A DNA stretch of 26,952 nt, taken from positions 6,454,150-6,481,101 of the forward strand of contig NW_003101682.1 of NCBI RefSeq assembly GCF_000003855.2, read 5' to 3'. Each line of letters begins with the position of its first letter. Position 1 is the first letter of the stretch. A program made the translations under genes and the position numbers. Origin of the DNA: Blastomyces gilchristii SLH14081. Taxonomy: Eukaryota > Ascomycota > Eurotiomycetes > Onygenales > Ajellomycetaceae. The notes under the pieces were generated by a model. The model saw nothing but the letters and a program-made list of their open reading frames with translations, was not told the origin of the DNA and ran no database searches. Of this stretch, positions 1 to 11,351 are shown piece after piece.

Positions 1-2713
1 TCATTTGATATTCACAGTAATATGTCTATGAGATTCATCTCTCATCATTTTCACAGTTATATTATACACTTCATCTAATATTGCACTTTCTCACATTCTA
101 ATCCTTTCTTAGATTCTTTCATTACCTGATAATTCAGGCATTTATAAGCATACATCTGAATGTCCTCAGCTATGCTTAATCAGTATACTCTTGATTTGAG
201 TACACTCATGAGTTCAGAACTTTTTAAGTGACTGAATTTCTTATGCATGTAAGTCATTAAGTTGTATCTAAATAAATATTCTAGATAGAAAGCTTCTGTA
301 TATTCTAGATTATAATAAAGTATAACATCATTTTTCAATTTTCTCAGCTTGAAGTTCAGAAGCATCTCTTCTATCACTTTCATAAGATACTTATCATCTG
401 ATATCTTATCATTCTTTAAGTGAGAGATCATTGCATTCACTTATTCAGATTTCTTGCATCATCTCAGTACATTTAATATGAACTTCTCTTGTATCTGATT
501 TACAGAACTCTTACTCATGAAATCAGATCTGTAACTGATTACATCAGATATCACAGTGTCTGATTTCTTTCTGTATTTAATATAAAGATTATACACTTGA
601 AACTCTGAGATTCAACATACTAAGTATTTGAAAGGTTTTATCATTGATTGTAAATAGATGAGACTTTCATAATCTATGATCACTGTTATTATATGTCTGT
701 TATTAATATATCTATTTCATAACATCAGTATATGCTTGATTACTAGTAATTTCTTTTCATATACTGAATAATTGAGCTCAGCATCTGATAGTTTTCTATC
801 ATTATATATTATCAGATGCAGCTTGCTGTTCTTACTTATCTGTAGAAGAGTGTCTTCAATAGCTCATTCAGATGCATTTATCTCAATGTAGACAGATTTA
901 TCATGATCTGATTGAATAAACACTGAGAATGTTATTACATATTTTCTCAGTGTGAGAAAAGCCTCTTCATACATAACATTTTAGATGATTGACTGAAACT
1001 TCTTCTTTCACAGATTTGTATCTGTTTCTCTTAAGAGATCTGAGAGTGATGCAGATATTCATATAAAATTCTTGATGAATCTGTGATAATATGAGATTAA
1101 CTTAAGAAACTGTCATACATAATATACATTTCTCAGCTGTGATCAATTTGCTATGACATTCAATTTCTTCAGAATGAGATATATACAGTCATCACTCACT
1201 ATATATTCTATGAACTTCAACTCTTTCATTTCAAACACACACTTTATTGATTTGATATAGAGCTTACACTCTATCAGAGTTATAAGCACTTCATTGAGAT
1301 GCTTCAGATATTTATTATATAAGCTTGAAAAGACTAGAATGTTATTGAGATATATAAGACATGAGATTTCATTCTGTTTATAAAGAATCATATTCATCAT
1401 CATTTGAAAGATGACAGATGCATTTATCAGACTGAATGATATTGTCAGGAATTCAAACTTCTCTCATTACATATTAAACACAGTTCACAGAACTGACAGT
1501 TCATCTACACAGATCTGTCAGTATTCTAAGAGAAGATTGATTTTTGATAGATATCAGGCATTTTCACCTGTATTCAACTGTTATTGAATTCATGACAGTG
1601 AATATTCATTCTTGATCATAAGCTTGTTAAGTGCTTAATAATTGATATATATCTGTCACTCTTCACTCACCTTTTTCATGAATAGAACTGGAAAGTCTCA
1701 CACACTTGATGAGAATTGTATGAGATCATATTCTAGAAGATCTGTGATCTGACACTTCTGTTCTTCAAGACGCATTTGTGACGGAGAATATGCATTCTGA
1801 TTGACTGATTTTGTATCCCTCATGTCAATCTCATATACAAATTCTTGTTTCAGCAGCAATTCTGATGAAAGATCTGTTCAGAAGATCTTTTCATACTTCT
1901 TCAGAAGCTTCTTCATACACTTATTCTTCTGTATATTCTTTATCTTGATTTTCTTCACTTTCAGATTCTGTATGACATACAGAATGCTTTCAGATAAGGT
2001 CTTATAAATCATTCTTTTTACTTATTGATATGTAAGCAGATTTAATTCTTCTATATCAGAGATATGAAATGTTCTTCTCATATCAGTTAATAGAATTGTA
2101 TGAACTGTTTTCTTTCTATCAGTCAACTGCATATAGTATATACATTATTGAATCTGCAGATTGAATCTTTGAAATTAATTAAGTCTGAGAATAAGATTAT
2201 ATTTCACATTCTGCAGCTCTCATACTCAAATATAGCAAGATCATTCTTCAAAGTGCAAGAGAACTCTTACTCTTATAGATAATATCAAATATCAGTTATC
2301 AGATAATTTTATACATCAGAGATTCTTCACTTAGTGAACCTCTTTCAGTCTTTAGATTATATAATTATCAATATATTATATAGAAGCTTCTGTATCTGCT
2401 AATACTTTTACAGTCATCTCTCAATTCTTATTCAAGTGTCTCTTATACATTAACATTTCAGGTCTCAAGACATTGAGATGAGTATCTGCTTTATCATTCT
2501 TACTCACATCTCATTCAGAAGCCTGCTTTCTCTTGATATTCACAGAATTCAGAGAATCATCTAATACAGACATCTCTTTCACTTTGAAGACTTTCTATAG
2601 AATATCAGTGAGTGTCTTCAAGCTCACTGATTCTGCTAGTTTTTTAACTCTCTTGCTTTTCTTGACTGTACACACTGAGTGCAATCTTTTATATCATGAT
2701 TTTAATATCTGTA
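1..2713 (-). pseudogene. pol: Gypsy-1 pol polyprotein remnant (protease, reverse transcriptase, RNase H, integrase start)
   Basis: Once copied RNA to cDNA and integrated it. A protease motif reads ADTEAS at about 2383-2400, where the family has D-T/S-G-A, so the catalytic-loop Gly appears as Glu. RT covers about 1800-1080: a stretch like the family's WxFPVLFVKK and YRALNKL motifs lies at 1700-1630, and the YxDD box reads YLNN at about 1341-1352, both catalytic Asp changed to Asn. RNase H covers about 930-560, with the first active-site block reading INAS in place of TDAS and the second reading IDYESL. The integrase zinc region (440-100) has HKKFSH, then C-L-N-Y-Q where a second Cys is expected. 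Several expected Trp codons are TGA and one expected Arg codon is TAA. It is certainly a pseudogene; exact domain edges are estimates. Confidence 0.85.
2384..2398 (-). other. Aspartic protease active-site trace, DTG changed to DTE
   Basis: The minus-strand codons GAT-ACA-GAA-GCT-TCT give D-T-E-A-S after a hydrophobic run (V-K-V-L-A). In Ty3/Gypsy proteases this position is D-S/T-G-A. A Gly codon GGA changed to GAA would be a GpG-context change, in line with the mutation pattern elsewhere. It lies between the zinc knuckle and RT, where the protease belongs. Confidence 0.55.
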
Positions 2714-2721
2714 GTTAAAGC
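2714..2721. repeat. 8-bp target-site duplication GTTAAAGC, left copy (hAT-1)
   Basis: GTTAAAGC sits directly before the hAT-1 terminus TAGACGGG. The identical octamer follows the other terminus at 8491-8498. An 8-bp duplication is the hallmark of hAT insertion. Confidence 0.9.
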
Positions 2722-3089
2722 TAGACGGGCCGCCGGGACCATGAATTTCACATTTGATCCCATTTAATCTGGTCTCATACATTTCTTGGCGTGAGTCTCA
2801 CCAGAATCAAGCCTCAAAAAAATCTGAAAATAAATCATTTCTGAGAGAAATGGCATGAAAAATGACCAGATTTAATTCAAGAACAGTGAAATGAGAGTAA
2901 TTTCTCAGAATAAACTGTGAAAGATAATCATTCTTTTAAAATCAGAATGAGACTGAGACTGAAGATCAAATTCAGTCTTATTCAGTTTATTCAGTGATTG
3001 CTTATATAATCAGAATTTAATAATGATTATTAGTAATACTCATGAAATAACTAAATACATTCTTATACAAGTTAATTCTTTACTTTCTT

Positions 3090-5300
3090 ATAAAAACTAC
3101 ACTTCTCTGATATACTGTGATCAGAGGTATTAAACTGTCTGATAATTTCATATTTTACAATTATAAGTTTCTTGATTATTTCTTCTTATAATTGTTCTCA
3201 GTGATAGTGATAAATATCTCAGCTTGAGTTGAACTTTCACTTCATTCTCACCTCTGTCAATGAAATTGTCAGAATATCATATATCATCAGTATAACAGTT
3301 GAATATATACTTTTAACAATTTTTCATAACTCTAGAATTGATTTCATATGTAAATTTATTGAATTATCTTGAAGATAGCAGTTAAATTTAGTTTTATAAG
3401 TATATAGTTTTGCCTGATTTTCAGTTGCAATCAATGTATGCAAGTTCTGTTTCAAAGTTAGTATTATAGTTCTATGTGATATGAAGTGTTACTAAAGATT
3501 ATTACTTACTAAAGAATTGTATTTCACTGTCTTCATATCTCTAATATCTGCTTATTCAAATCTCTGATAGTTGACATTGTAGTAGTCTCAGACTAATTTA
3601 ATATATAAGTCTTATTTCTTCTCTATTCAATCTTGAGAAGTGTAGATATTAACTTAATAAGAGAGATCTAGTAGAGCTGCTACAGCATAGTACTCTGTAA
3701 AAGATTGTTTAATTTTACTATAGTAATATGCCAGTTTATTTCTTACAGTAATAATAGCCTGTGCTATAGTATTATTTCAGACTGAATTTCTTTTTAAGTG
3801 ATTCAACTGCTTCTTAAGATAAGTAAATAAACTGTTATACACTCATCAGACTGACTGCAGTATTAATGTATAAGTGATTAAGACTGTCTTTATTATCTTA
3901 TAAAACTGAAACAGTAAATCAATCACATATTTTAACTGAGTTCACTTTATATCAGAAAGTTTCAATGTCTGAATCTTTTTCTGATCAGAGTATTGCACTT
4001 AATAATCAATTATCTGATATAATTAAAGAGTCTGAACAGTTATCTTATATATTAAACTTCATTATATTTCAATATTCTATATCATATTCAGTGATGTAAC
4101 TGATTTGTTTATTTATTAAATATCATGAAATTATTATTATTATTTAGAGAAGATACAAATTGTATTAATAATGTTTTAAATTTATGATATTTAAATTATT
4201 AGTCAATCTATTCAAAATTAACAGTAGTATTATCAAAAAACATTATTAAAAAGCAATATTAAAAAGTATCATTAAAAAACATTATCTTTTACAAAGTGAA
4301 TGTAAAAGTTATTTAAATAATCACTTTTATCTCATTCTTATCTCAAGAATCAGTCATCTTATTATTCTTTATCTTGATATTAAGATTCTTTATCAGTGTT
4401 TATATTATAAGTGAAATCATATGAGCAATGCAGAGAATATGATCTTGTTTATTATTTCAGAAATATAAAGTCAATTTTTGCTTTAAGCTGTTCATTATAG
4501 TGTAGTTATTCACAGTATTATCAGTTATAATTATAAGAAGACTGAGACTAATATTTCAATAGTCATTTTTAATCACAGTTATTAATATCTCTATTATATA
4601 ATTCTCAGTATGACTACTGATCAATGATTTAAATTCAATTAATGTCTCTTAATAAGTTTAGTTCTCATTAATGTAATAACATATAACTCTTATAAATGCA
4701 AGATTATTTATACTAGTTCATACATTCACTGTGAGAGACACTCTTCAATAATTCTTTAACTCTGATTTTAAATATTGTATATTAACTTTATAGTGTATCT
4801 CAAGATTGAACTGAAGACAGAATCAATGTAGAATATAAAGATTTAAATTAAGTATTTAAAGAAGTGTTCAGAATTCAGAGTTTTCAATTAATCAAAGAGA
4901 AAGATTCAGAGATATATATATATAAAGTAATTATTCATGAAAGTGATTAGATAAGAGTTATGAAATCAGAGTACTGATATATAATCATTTTCACATGATT
5001 TTCTTTAAATTAGAAAGTTAGTATTATTAAAAATCATTATCTGATAGAGTAACTTATCAGCTCAGTAGTAATTTTCTGATTATTTTTCTTTTATTATCTG
5101 TATTCTGATAACTTCAGATGTTAAGAAATTTCTTCAGAGCTATAATCAGTTTATAATAAATATATCTGAATAAAGTTAGAGTGATTATAGTAGAGAGATG
5201 ACTCTTCAGTAATCTATAATATAATCTATTGATAATTATTTCATAGTTTATCTTAGTATTTGTGTTGAGTTTTTCATAAATTTTATAATCTGAAATCAGA
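3090..5300 (-). pseudogene. hAT transposase remnant (hAT-1 copy)
   Basis: Would have cut and pasted the element. This copy has no retroposon insertion, so it is the uninterrupted partner of the hAT-2 transposase at 16560-19850; coordinates are mapped from that alignment. The target site of the hAT-2 retroposon is present here as a single empty copy at about 3583-3598. The block like KLxxYYSKT (Y-Y-Y-S-K-T-E in the hAT-2 copy) lies near 3680-3770, and the second Asp motif (TTDNA region) near 4520-4545. Multiple in-frame stops make it inactive. The start is not defined; the range is homology-based, not an ORF. Confidence 0.72.
3583..3598. other. Empty (pre-insertion) site of the hAT-2 retroposon
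   Basis: Read on the minus strand, this 16-mer matches the duplication AATTAATCTGAGACTA that flanks the retroposon in hAT-2, with one transition (AATTAGTC). Only one copy is present and the flanks run on without interruption. It therefore shows what the target looked like before insertion. Confidence 0.85.
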
Positions 5301-5916
5301 TGTGAAGAATGAAGTAATTATTTATTATAATTGAAAGAGAGTATTCTGTGTTGAATTATAAATAATATAGACTTTGTAATTCACAGTGATTTCTTGAAGA
5401 GTTTATGAATCTTCAATAGAAGTAAAAGAAGTGAAAGAAGTGAATTCAGAAGATATGATAATAATTTAAAAAAGATAATAATTTATTTTTAATAACTGAT
5501 CACTGATGTGTGTAAGAAGAATTAATATAAGAGAAAATAATCTTCTTTCTTAGCTTAGTTATAATTTTAGTACTAACTCAGATTGAATATTATTAATATA
5601 TAAAAGTAAATAAACAATCTTGATTAATCTCTATCATATTTCTTAAAATATATTAATATTATAAAAGAGAGTGTTATTAAATTATATTATCAAATAATAT
5701 TATTAAAAATATATTAATATTATGAATATCAATATTGAAAAAATATTGATACTTATACATTATAGTGATATGATAGTTGAATATATATATATATATTATT
5801 TCTGATATTGATAATTGATTATAACTTGTATAATAATTTTTGAAAACTTAAAATTAATTTCAATTATTAACTAATAGTTATGAACTTATAATTAATTAAT
5901 ATAAAAAGAACAAAAC

Positions 5917-6737
5917 TTTTTCTACTTATTATCTTTCTTCTCTTTCTCATTCTTTTTACTATTCTTTATAATTCACTTCTTATTCTTATTCTTCTTCTTC
6001 TTCTTCTTATCTGAGATGATAATCATCTTAAAATCTCTCTCTGCTGTCTTTTCAGAGAAGAATTTCTACTACTCTCTCTCAGCAAGGTTAATCTGTGTCT
6101 TAAAATCCCACATTTTCTGGTCTGCTGTCTCAGGTTTCATCTCAGTGATAAGCAGATTAATATACTCAGAGAGCAGGGCTATCTTCTTAATATTCTGAAT
6201 CATGAAGTGTATTCAAGATCTGAACAAGGTCTTAATTCTCTTCTTCTCTATCAGCTTCTGCTAATCAATTAGAGAACAGAAGTGTTATCAAAAATTATTA
6301 TCTCTTAATAAAAAACTTATCAGTTTTGACTTCTTTATCTCTTACTTTAATATCTTCTTAATCTTCTTCTACTGCTGTTTATTTATAGTAATACTCTTCT
6401 TCTCTCTCTCTCTCTTTATCTTGATCTCAAATCATTCTCAGAATTTCTTCTGATTTCACTACTACTGTATAAGACTCTTCACTATCTTCTTTTTCAATCT
6501 CTCATAGACAGTGTCATCTGCATTATTTCTATACTTAGTTCAGTCTAAATCTATCAGAAGTATTACTTAAAATTATTATTATTCTACTCTCTTACAGAGT
6601 CTCTTCAAGATATTATAATATATCTTAAAATCTGTCTCTTTATACTTAAACATCTTGTTCTTCTCTCTTTTCAATCTGTGATGATGCTTACATACCTTGA
6701 TGATTCACAGAACTGCAGAATATTTGAAGAAGAATGA
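5917..6737 (-). pseudogene. hAT-1 accessory gene remnant, zinc-cluster-like protein
   Basis: Minus-strand partner of the better preserved copy at 15119-15942 in hAT-2. The N-terminal zinc region here reads CKHHHRLKREK, then FKYKETDFKIYYNILKRLC. Compared with hAT-2, one expected Cys is His and two others are Phe and Tyr. The downstream Lys-rich part is recognisable but stop-ridden. An open frame on the opposite strand at 6016-6198 is an antisense shadow. Having the same gene in both copies argues that it belongs to the transposon and is not a later insertion. Function is unknown; DNA binding is only suggested by the Cys pattern. Confidence 0.55.
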
Positions 6738-6784
6738 TATAATTAATTTTAATGAGTATTGAGAGAGAGTGAAAACAGAGAAGA

Positions 6785-6880
6785 CAGCTAGTAATAATAT
6801 AATAGTAATAATAATAACAATGATGATGATAATGATGATGATAATAATGATAATAATGATAATAATGATAATAATGAAAG
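6785..6880. repeat. AAT/GAT trinucleotide repeat tract (hAT-1)
   Basis: A run of AAT, GAT and AATGAT units inside hAT-1. The inverted counterpart in hAT-2 (about 14985-15062) has a different unit order, as expected for replication slippage after the two copies separated. Confidence 0.85.
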
Positions 6881-7977
6881 AAAGAGTGTATTGAAATATA
6901 TTATTAACTTATTAAATATAAAGAGATAAAGAAACTATTAACAGCTTTCAGAGATATACAGAAACAGCTACAGTATTATATAATAATATTATATTTATTT
7001 AATACATGCATCATTGATATTCTTTGTATACATTTATCATATAATCTATATCAGAGATACATGCAGAAAACAGATCTTTAGTATTAGAGAGAATGATTAC
7101 AATAATTCTCTATTTTTATATTATAAAGATAAGTTATTCTTATTTCTTTCTTCTCTCTTTTCTCTTCTTCTTCAATTCATCACTAAGTTCAAGCTGATAT
7201 GAAAACTATTAAAACACTCTTAGAAACTCTTAAATTAAAGAGTATAGACTAATCAAATTTTAAATATAGATGAATTAAATTATATTCAATAATACTAATT
7301 ATTTATCTCTCTCTTAATAAAATAACAGTTATATCTTTCTTCTCTCTCTTTAAATAAAATATGATCTGTGAAAAGTGAGTATTATATTAGATTATAATGA
7401 TCAATATAATCTCAGCATACAGAGCTGTATATACACAGTGTATACTGAACTAAGAGACTGTATAAGTTATAAACTGATAACAGCATCTCAGAGAGAGCTG
7501 TGCAGTGTGAAAAAGCTATAACTCTCAGTTATATATGTAGAGAGTGAATCACTGCAGTAAGTATATATATATTACATGAAAGTAATGCTTTTTAATAACA
7601 CTCAGTCTCTGATATTATGAAAATAGAGTCTCTCTGTGAGATCTGTTTTTATCAGAAGTTGAGAAATCTTATATTTCTCAAGATTATCTTCACATATCTT
7701 ATCTATGAAATTGATGAGAGAAATCATTGATTTCAGTATTCTATTCTTAATATTATTCAAGTGATAGCAGAGTTCACTCTGATCACACTTTTTAAGTGTA
7801 TATTTTCTAATTATTCACATTTATACAGATATATACTGATTATTTATTAGATAATATTAAGATAATAACTCATTATCACTGTGTTATTCTCACTGTGAGA
7901 AATACACAGTTGATAATAAATATTATAAAGACTCTGAGAAGTAAGTATTTTGAGAATACTGCAGCTCTGTAATCTTG

Positions 7978-8115
7978 ATTTTTTTTATTTTTATTTTTTA
8001 TTTTTTTATTTTTATTTTTTTTTTTTTCTTTCTCTCTTTTTTTTTTTTTAATTGTGATTTTTTCTTGTTTTTATTTTATTTTTTATTTTTTATTTTTTTT
8101 TGTATTTTATATTTT
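7978..8115. repeat. T-rich homopolymer-like tract near one hAT-1 end
   Basis: About 140 bases almost entirely of T broken by single A, C or G. The reverse-complement tract occurs at the matching place in hAT-2 (about 13762-13880), so it is part of the transposon and not a poly(A) tail of a separate insertion. Confidence 0.85.
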
Positions 8116-8490
8116 TTTTATAATTAGAATTATATGAATTATAATCTGTGTTCAGAAAAGTAATAATATTTAATAATACTCTCTATTAAATTTTCAACAA
8201 ATGAGTACTATGTTATGATATTATGTAAGTGAGAAATGATTTTATAGTCTCATTTAATGTTATTCTCAATAATGAGATCAGAATGAAAATGTGACTAAGA
8301 ATTCAAATATATTTTTTATCTGAAACTAGATTTTTATTTGAAAAGTGAATCTGAGATCTTTAATATTTAAAATAATGTGATTTGAAATTAATGTACTGAA
8401 TATAAATCATGATCAGAAGTAATACTTTTAGACAATATGATAACTGTAAAGTTTGATTCTGGTCTCAGACACGGTCACATAGTCAGTCTA

Positions 8491-8498
8491 GTTAAAGC
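8491..8498. repeat. 8-bp target-site duplication GTTAAAGC, right copy (hAT-1)
   Basis: Identical to 2714-2721 and directly after the right terminus CAGTCTA. Removing hAT-1 plus one copy restores the Gypsy-1 zinc-knuckle reading frame. Confidence 0.9.
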
Positions 8499-9990
8499 AA
8501 GCTTGATGCTCATAATATCAAGATTTTCACTCAGAAGATTTCTTTTTCAGAGAATTCAGTGTTTTAACAATGATATTCAAATCTAGATTTATCACATCTG
8601 AGTGTATAACTTATGTTGTAGAAGTCTGATTACTTATTCTCTGTTAAGATATACTTAATTACAGTATTTTCTGTCACAATTGACTTACTTATTTCTGTAT
8701 AATAAGAATATTATATGCTTTCTTCACTGTGTCTGACTGTGAGATTAAGTATTTTCATTTCACTCTCAACTCAGATATAAGATTATTAATGAAAATCTGT
8801 AAATAGAAAGATGTTGAAAGCTCTTCATTTAATACAAGATAGTGTAAACTGAAGTATATAAAGTATAATATAAGATTATTCACTTATCTACACTCAGTAA
8901 AGTATTTGTAATACTTATCTTATATACTCACTTTCTCAAAGTTATACAAGATTTATTTGAAAAACTCATTTCATGTTCATAAGAATGAATATCACTTCAG
9001 ATCTGTGAGATTCATCTTTTCATCAGTTATTTATAATGACTTCACTTTTTCACATAGAAATGCAGCAGATCTTAAGACTTGTTGAAATTTCATTAACTAT
9101 CTATCTGTAAGTTTGTATTCAATCTGATAATATGATTGCATCTGACTTAGTCAGCTGATTACAGCATTATTTTTTCAGTCATCATTGAAGCTTAATAACT
9201 CTGACAGATCTTCTGATTTAATGTGTTTCATGTTCAGATTCTCATTCTGCACAGCAGTCTTCAATGATGTATATGCTTCTGAAGAGATTGTGAATAATTA
9301 TAATAAGATCTTCAGATTCAGTGTAGTCATCTGTAAACATTTAATCTCTCACTGCAGATCTAAGACCTGATTTTCTCTATTCTTATTAATAATAATGATT
9401 GCATCAGCAAAGCTCTTCATCATAAATACTTGATTCACAGTGAATGTCAATTGTTATTTGACTTCTGTCTTGGCCTGCTACTGTATATACAAGGCCTTGA
9501 TTTTATTTAGAATTCTCATACATGTACAGAGCTTCAATTTCAGTTCAGCAGTCTCAGCTGTTTTTCTTACTGCTTTGAGTAAATTCTCTGAGAGATTCTG
9601 TATATCTTCTGATTCAGATAGTAGAGAAGAGTGTTGTTTGTATTAACTAGAGAAGATATTTATTTCAGTGATTTCTTATTAATTGTATAATATCTATTAT
9701 TATATCACTGTATTATTATATAATTTCTGTTATCATTGTATGACTCTGATGATAATCATTCTCTTTCTCTTTTTATCCTTCTTTTGAGTAGAGAGTGAAC
9801 TTCTTTGAATCTAGTTCATCACTCTCATTCTCTTTCTCACATCTTATTCATTCACATATATGGTATTCATCTGAGTGTGGAGTTTTTCTTCAATAAGTAA
9901 AGCAGTATCAATCAGATACTCTTTCACTCATTACTCTTCATACACTATCTTTTGAGATGTTCTAGAATCACACTGACATGATAACTACAA
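8491..9990 (-). pseudogene. gag: Gypsy-1 Gag remnant (capsid-like region and start of zinc knuckle)
   Basis: Gag packages the retrotransposon RNA. Minus-strand translation gives a coherent frame from about 9650 to the hAT-1 junction, broken mainly by TGA and TAG stops. The N-terminal part (9640-9190) is helical and charged. Next comes a capsid-like block with F-N-D-D, then A-V-I-S-W-L-S-Q-M-Q and a later N-E-E-L-S-T-S-F stretch with I-S-E-L-R, resembling the retrotransposon Gag pattern. At 8491-8505 the frame reaches the first Cys of a CX2CX4HX4C knuckle, whose remainder lies at 2721-2675 across hAT-1. Sequence from 9650 to 9990 may be the Gag N-terminus or leader. Plus-strand open frames at 9185-9370 and 9440-9646 are antisense shadows. 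I am sure of Gag-pol order, less so of the 5' limit. Confidence 0.7.
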
Positions 9991-10075
9991 ATTACTTCAT
10001 AGATGGAATTATCACACTCTGAAGAAGACTGCACTTCTCACTGGTTTTTAGACATGCTATCAGATGTGATTCAAA
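9650..10075. other. AT-rich stretch between Gypsy-1 Gag and the first R repeat
   Basis: No clear gene. A minus-strand frame with charged residues runs weakly through 9990-9700 and could be the Gag N-terminus. No LTR, primer-binding site or promoter could be recognised. The 5' LTR expected here for Gypsy-1 is not seen, either because it diverged beyond recognition or because it was replaced by the R-bounded segment. Confidence 0.4.
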
Positions 10076-10090
10076 GGTTTCTTCCCTTCT

Positions 10091-10236
10091 CAGTGTATGA
10101 TTACAGGCATACGCCGGCTTCTTATATATTGTACACTAAATTAATTAGTGGCCGCTATGGCCCCTTTACATTCGTAAGCAAGTTCGGAAGCGGCCGTGTT
10201 ATTATCCGACGGTCGTACGTTCTTCCGAACCACATA
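10091..10236 (+). repeat. R repeat, left copy (about 146 bp, largely unmutated)
   Basis: Starts CAGTGTATGATTACAGGC and aligns, in inverse orientation, with 12921-13066. Its inner half (10130-10245) is rich in CpG, CC and GG, unlike its surroundings. The opposite copy carries TpA, TpC or GpA at most of those places, so this copy appears close to the ancestral state. An open frame (10003-10281, 92 codons) passes through it; the segment V-Y-D-Y-R-[HR]-T-P-A-S-Y-I is shared with the other copy, but I recognise no family. It may be a long terminal inverted repeat or one of two independent insertions of a small repeat. Confidence 0.75.
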
Positions 10237-10569
10237 GTGACTAGCAGACAAAGAAAAAAGTGTAAGAAAGAGAAGAAATAATGAATTGATCATCAATCAT
10301 AAGAGTTAACTGTAAAAGACAAATATTAACATACACTTTATTCATTTTCATATATCATACATTTAATCTATTTCCAATATCACATCATCTGAAAAATATC
10401 AAAAACAAGGAAAATCTTAAAACTTGAAATCTGTAAGAAATTCAAGAGCTGCAAGCTGCTCTTATAATAATACTGTACATATCTCTGATTTCTCTACTGC
10501 TCTGTGTACAACATTGATATTATTTATTACAAGATTAACTGAAATGTCAATATAGAAATATGTACACAT

Positions 10570-11343
10570 GTGTGTAGAAAAATTGAAGAAGAGTGCAAAA
10601 TCCGCAGAATCAGAAGTTAGAGCAGAGAGAGTGAAGATAGAAGAAGTGAAAGAGAAAGAAGATATAGAACTGAATAAACAATAGTAAGAGTCATCTGAGA
10701 CTGATTACTTATAACTTGAAGTGCACATAACCTTACTCACAGAAGAGATGTTAAGAGAGAAAATGATAAAAGAAGCTTAAGAGAGAGTAGTCTCAGCAAT
10801 GTTATTATCTTTGATTATAATGACCTCTGACACTGAAGTAACTAAGAACTATTGTTAGCATACAAAATGGCAAAAACAGAGATAATAATTACTGAATGAA
10901 TACTCACTGACTTTAGAATTGTATATGCAATTACAACACATACAAGACTTCTCAGAAAGAGAGAGAGAGACACAGAAGAATACAGAAAATAGAACACAGT
11001 GCATGAACAGCTTATTCTCATAACACTATCTCAGACAAGGTGTATAAGTCTCATACTCATGAGTGTAAAAGAGTATAATATCTGTGTTTCTCTTTTTAAA
11101 AACACAGATATCTTTTGCCTGTATTATAAAGTCAGATAACAGATGTCAGAGAATAGACTAATACAGATCTATTATTTCAAAGAAATTCATCAAAGCAGAT
11201 ATTTCTATGATATTGAACTTTATAGTTGTAAAAAGTTTCTTAGTGTCTGTGAATACTATAACTTCATATATGATAAAATTCATAATAATTTCCCCCAGAA
11301 AAATTAGTGTTAGAAGAGAAGATGAAAAAAGAAAAGACTTATA
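10570..11343 (+). pseudogene. Unidentified protein remnant inside element X, Cys/His-containing
   Basis: I do not recognise the family. Plus-strand translation from about 10578 gives a hydrophilic, Lys/Glu-rich and probably helical part (E-K-L-K-K-S-A-K-S-A-E) broken by single stops. A frame change near 11050 leads to a Cys-containing block at 11075-11300: residues C-V-S-L-F, then F-C-L-Y-Y, E-I-H-Q-S, then S-C-K-K-F and S-V-C-E-Y. Several Tyr and Phe sit where Cys would make a CX2C pattern, so a metal-binding domain is possible but unproven. The frame runs into the nested miniature hAT at 11344. Function is unknown; it could be the element's own protein or a captured host fragment. Confidence 0.35.
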
Positions 11344-11351
11344 ATCTTAAT
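11344..11351. repeat. 8-bp target-site duplication ATCTTAAT, left copy
   Basis: Identical to 11858-11865, directly outside the TAGACTG terminus. It fits the hAT target preference nTnnnnAn. Confidence 0.9.

Larger units (their letters stand above)
1..2721 (-). mobile_element. Ty3/Gypsy LTR retrotransposon (Gypsy-1), pol half, RIP-degraded and cut by the window edge
   Basis: This stretch reads on the minus strand as the pol half of a Ty3/Gypsy retrotransposon. From right to left it shows the end of the Gag zinc knuckle, an aspartic protease trace, reverse transcriptase, RNase H and the zinc-binding start of integrase, which is the Ty3/Gypsy order (PR-RT-RH-IN). The rest of integrase and the 3' LTR lie beyond base 1. 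The Gag half continues at 8491, because hAT-1 (2722-8490) has split the element. All frames carry stops, mostly TGA, so it is dead. The domain order supports the family; no LTR of this element is visible, so boundaries and lineage are not fixed. Confidence 0.85.
2722..8490 (-). mobile_element. hAT-type DNA transposon copy 1 (hAT-1), 5,769 bp, non-functional
   Basis: A complete-length DNA transposon bounded by GTTAAAGC duplications. The left end begins TAGACGGGCCGCC and the right end finishes CATAGTCAGTCTA, so both termini carry TAGAC in inverted orientation. Reading from 8490 down to 2722 gives the same sequence as hAT-2 read upward, apart from scattered transitions and the retroposon present only in hAT-2. 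Genes run on the minus strand: a zinc-cluster-like accessory protein at about 6737-5917 and the transposase at about 5300-3090. Subterminal sequence includes a T-rich tract (7978-8115) and trinucleotide runs. 8-bp duplications and short TAG-type terminal repeats are known for hAT elements, and the transposase agrees. The element is about twice the length of a minimal hAT because of the accessory region. Confidence 0.88.

Noticed and set aside
1801..2718. Plus-strand open frames at 1801-2007, 2100-2282 and 2533-2718
   Set aside because: Antisense shadows of the Gypsy-1 protease/RT region, which reads coherently on the minus strand.
7014..7202. 62-codon open frame with a similar counterpart at 14658-14846
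   Set aside because: Both lie at the same place in the two hAT copies, so the similarity is just that of the transposon. They are antisense to the element's genes and strongly hydrophobic from AT-rich sequence; no evidence of translation.
7978..8115. Poly(A)/poly(T) tail of a separate retroposon
   Set aside because: The same tract is present in inverse orientation at the matching place in the other hAT copy, and no target duplication flanks it.
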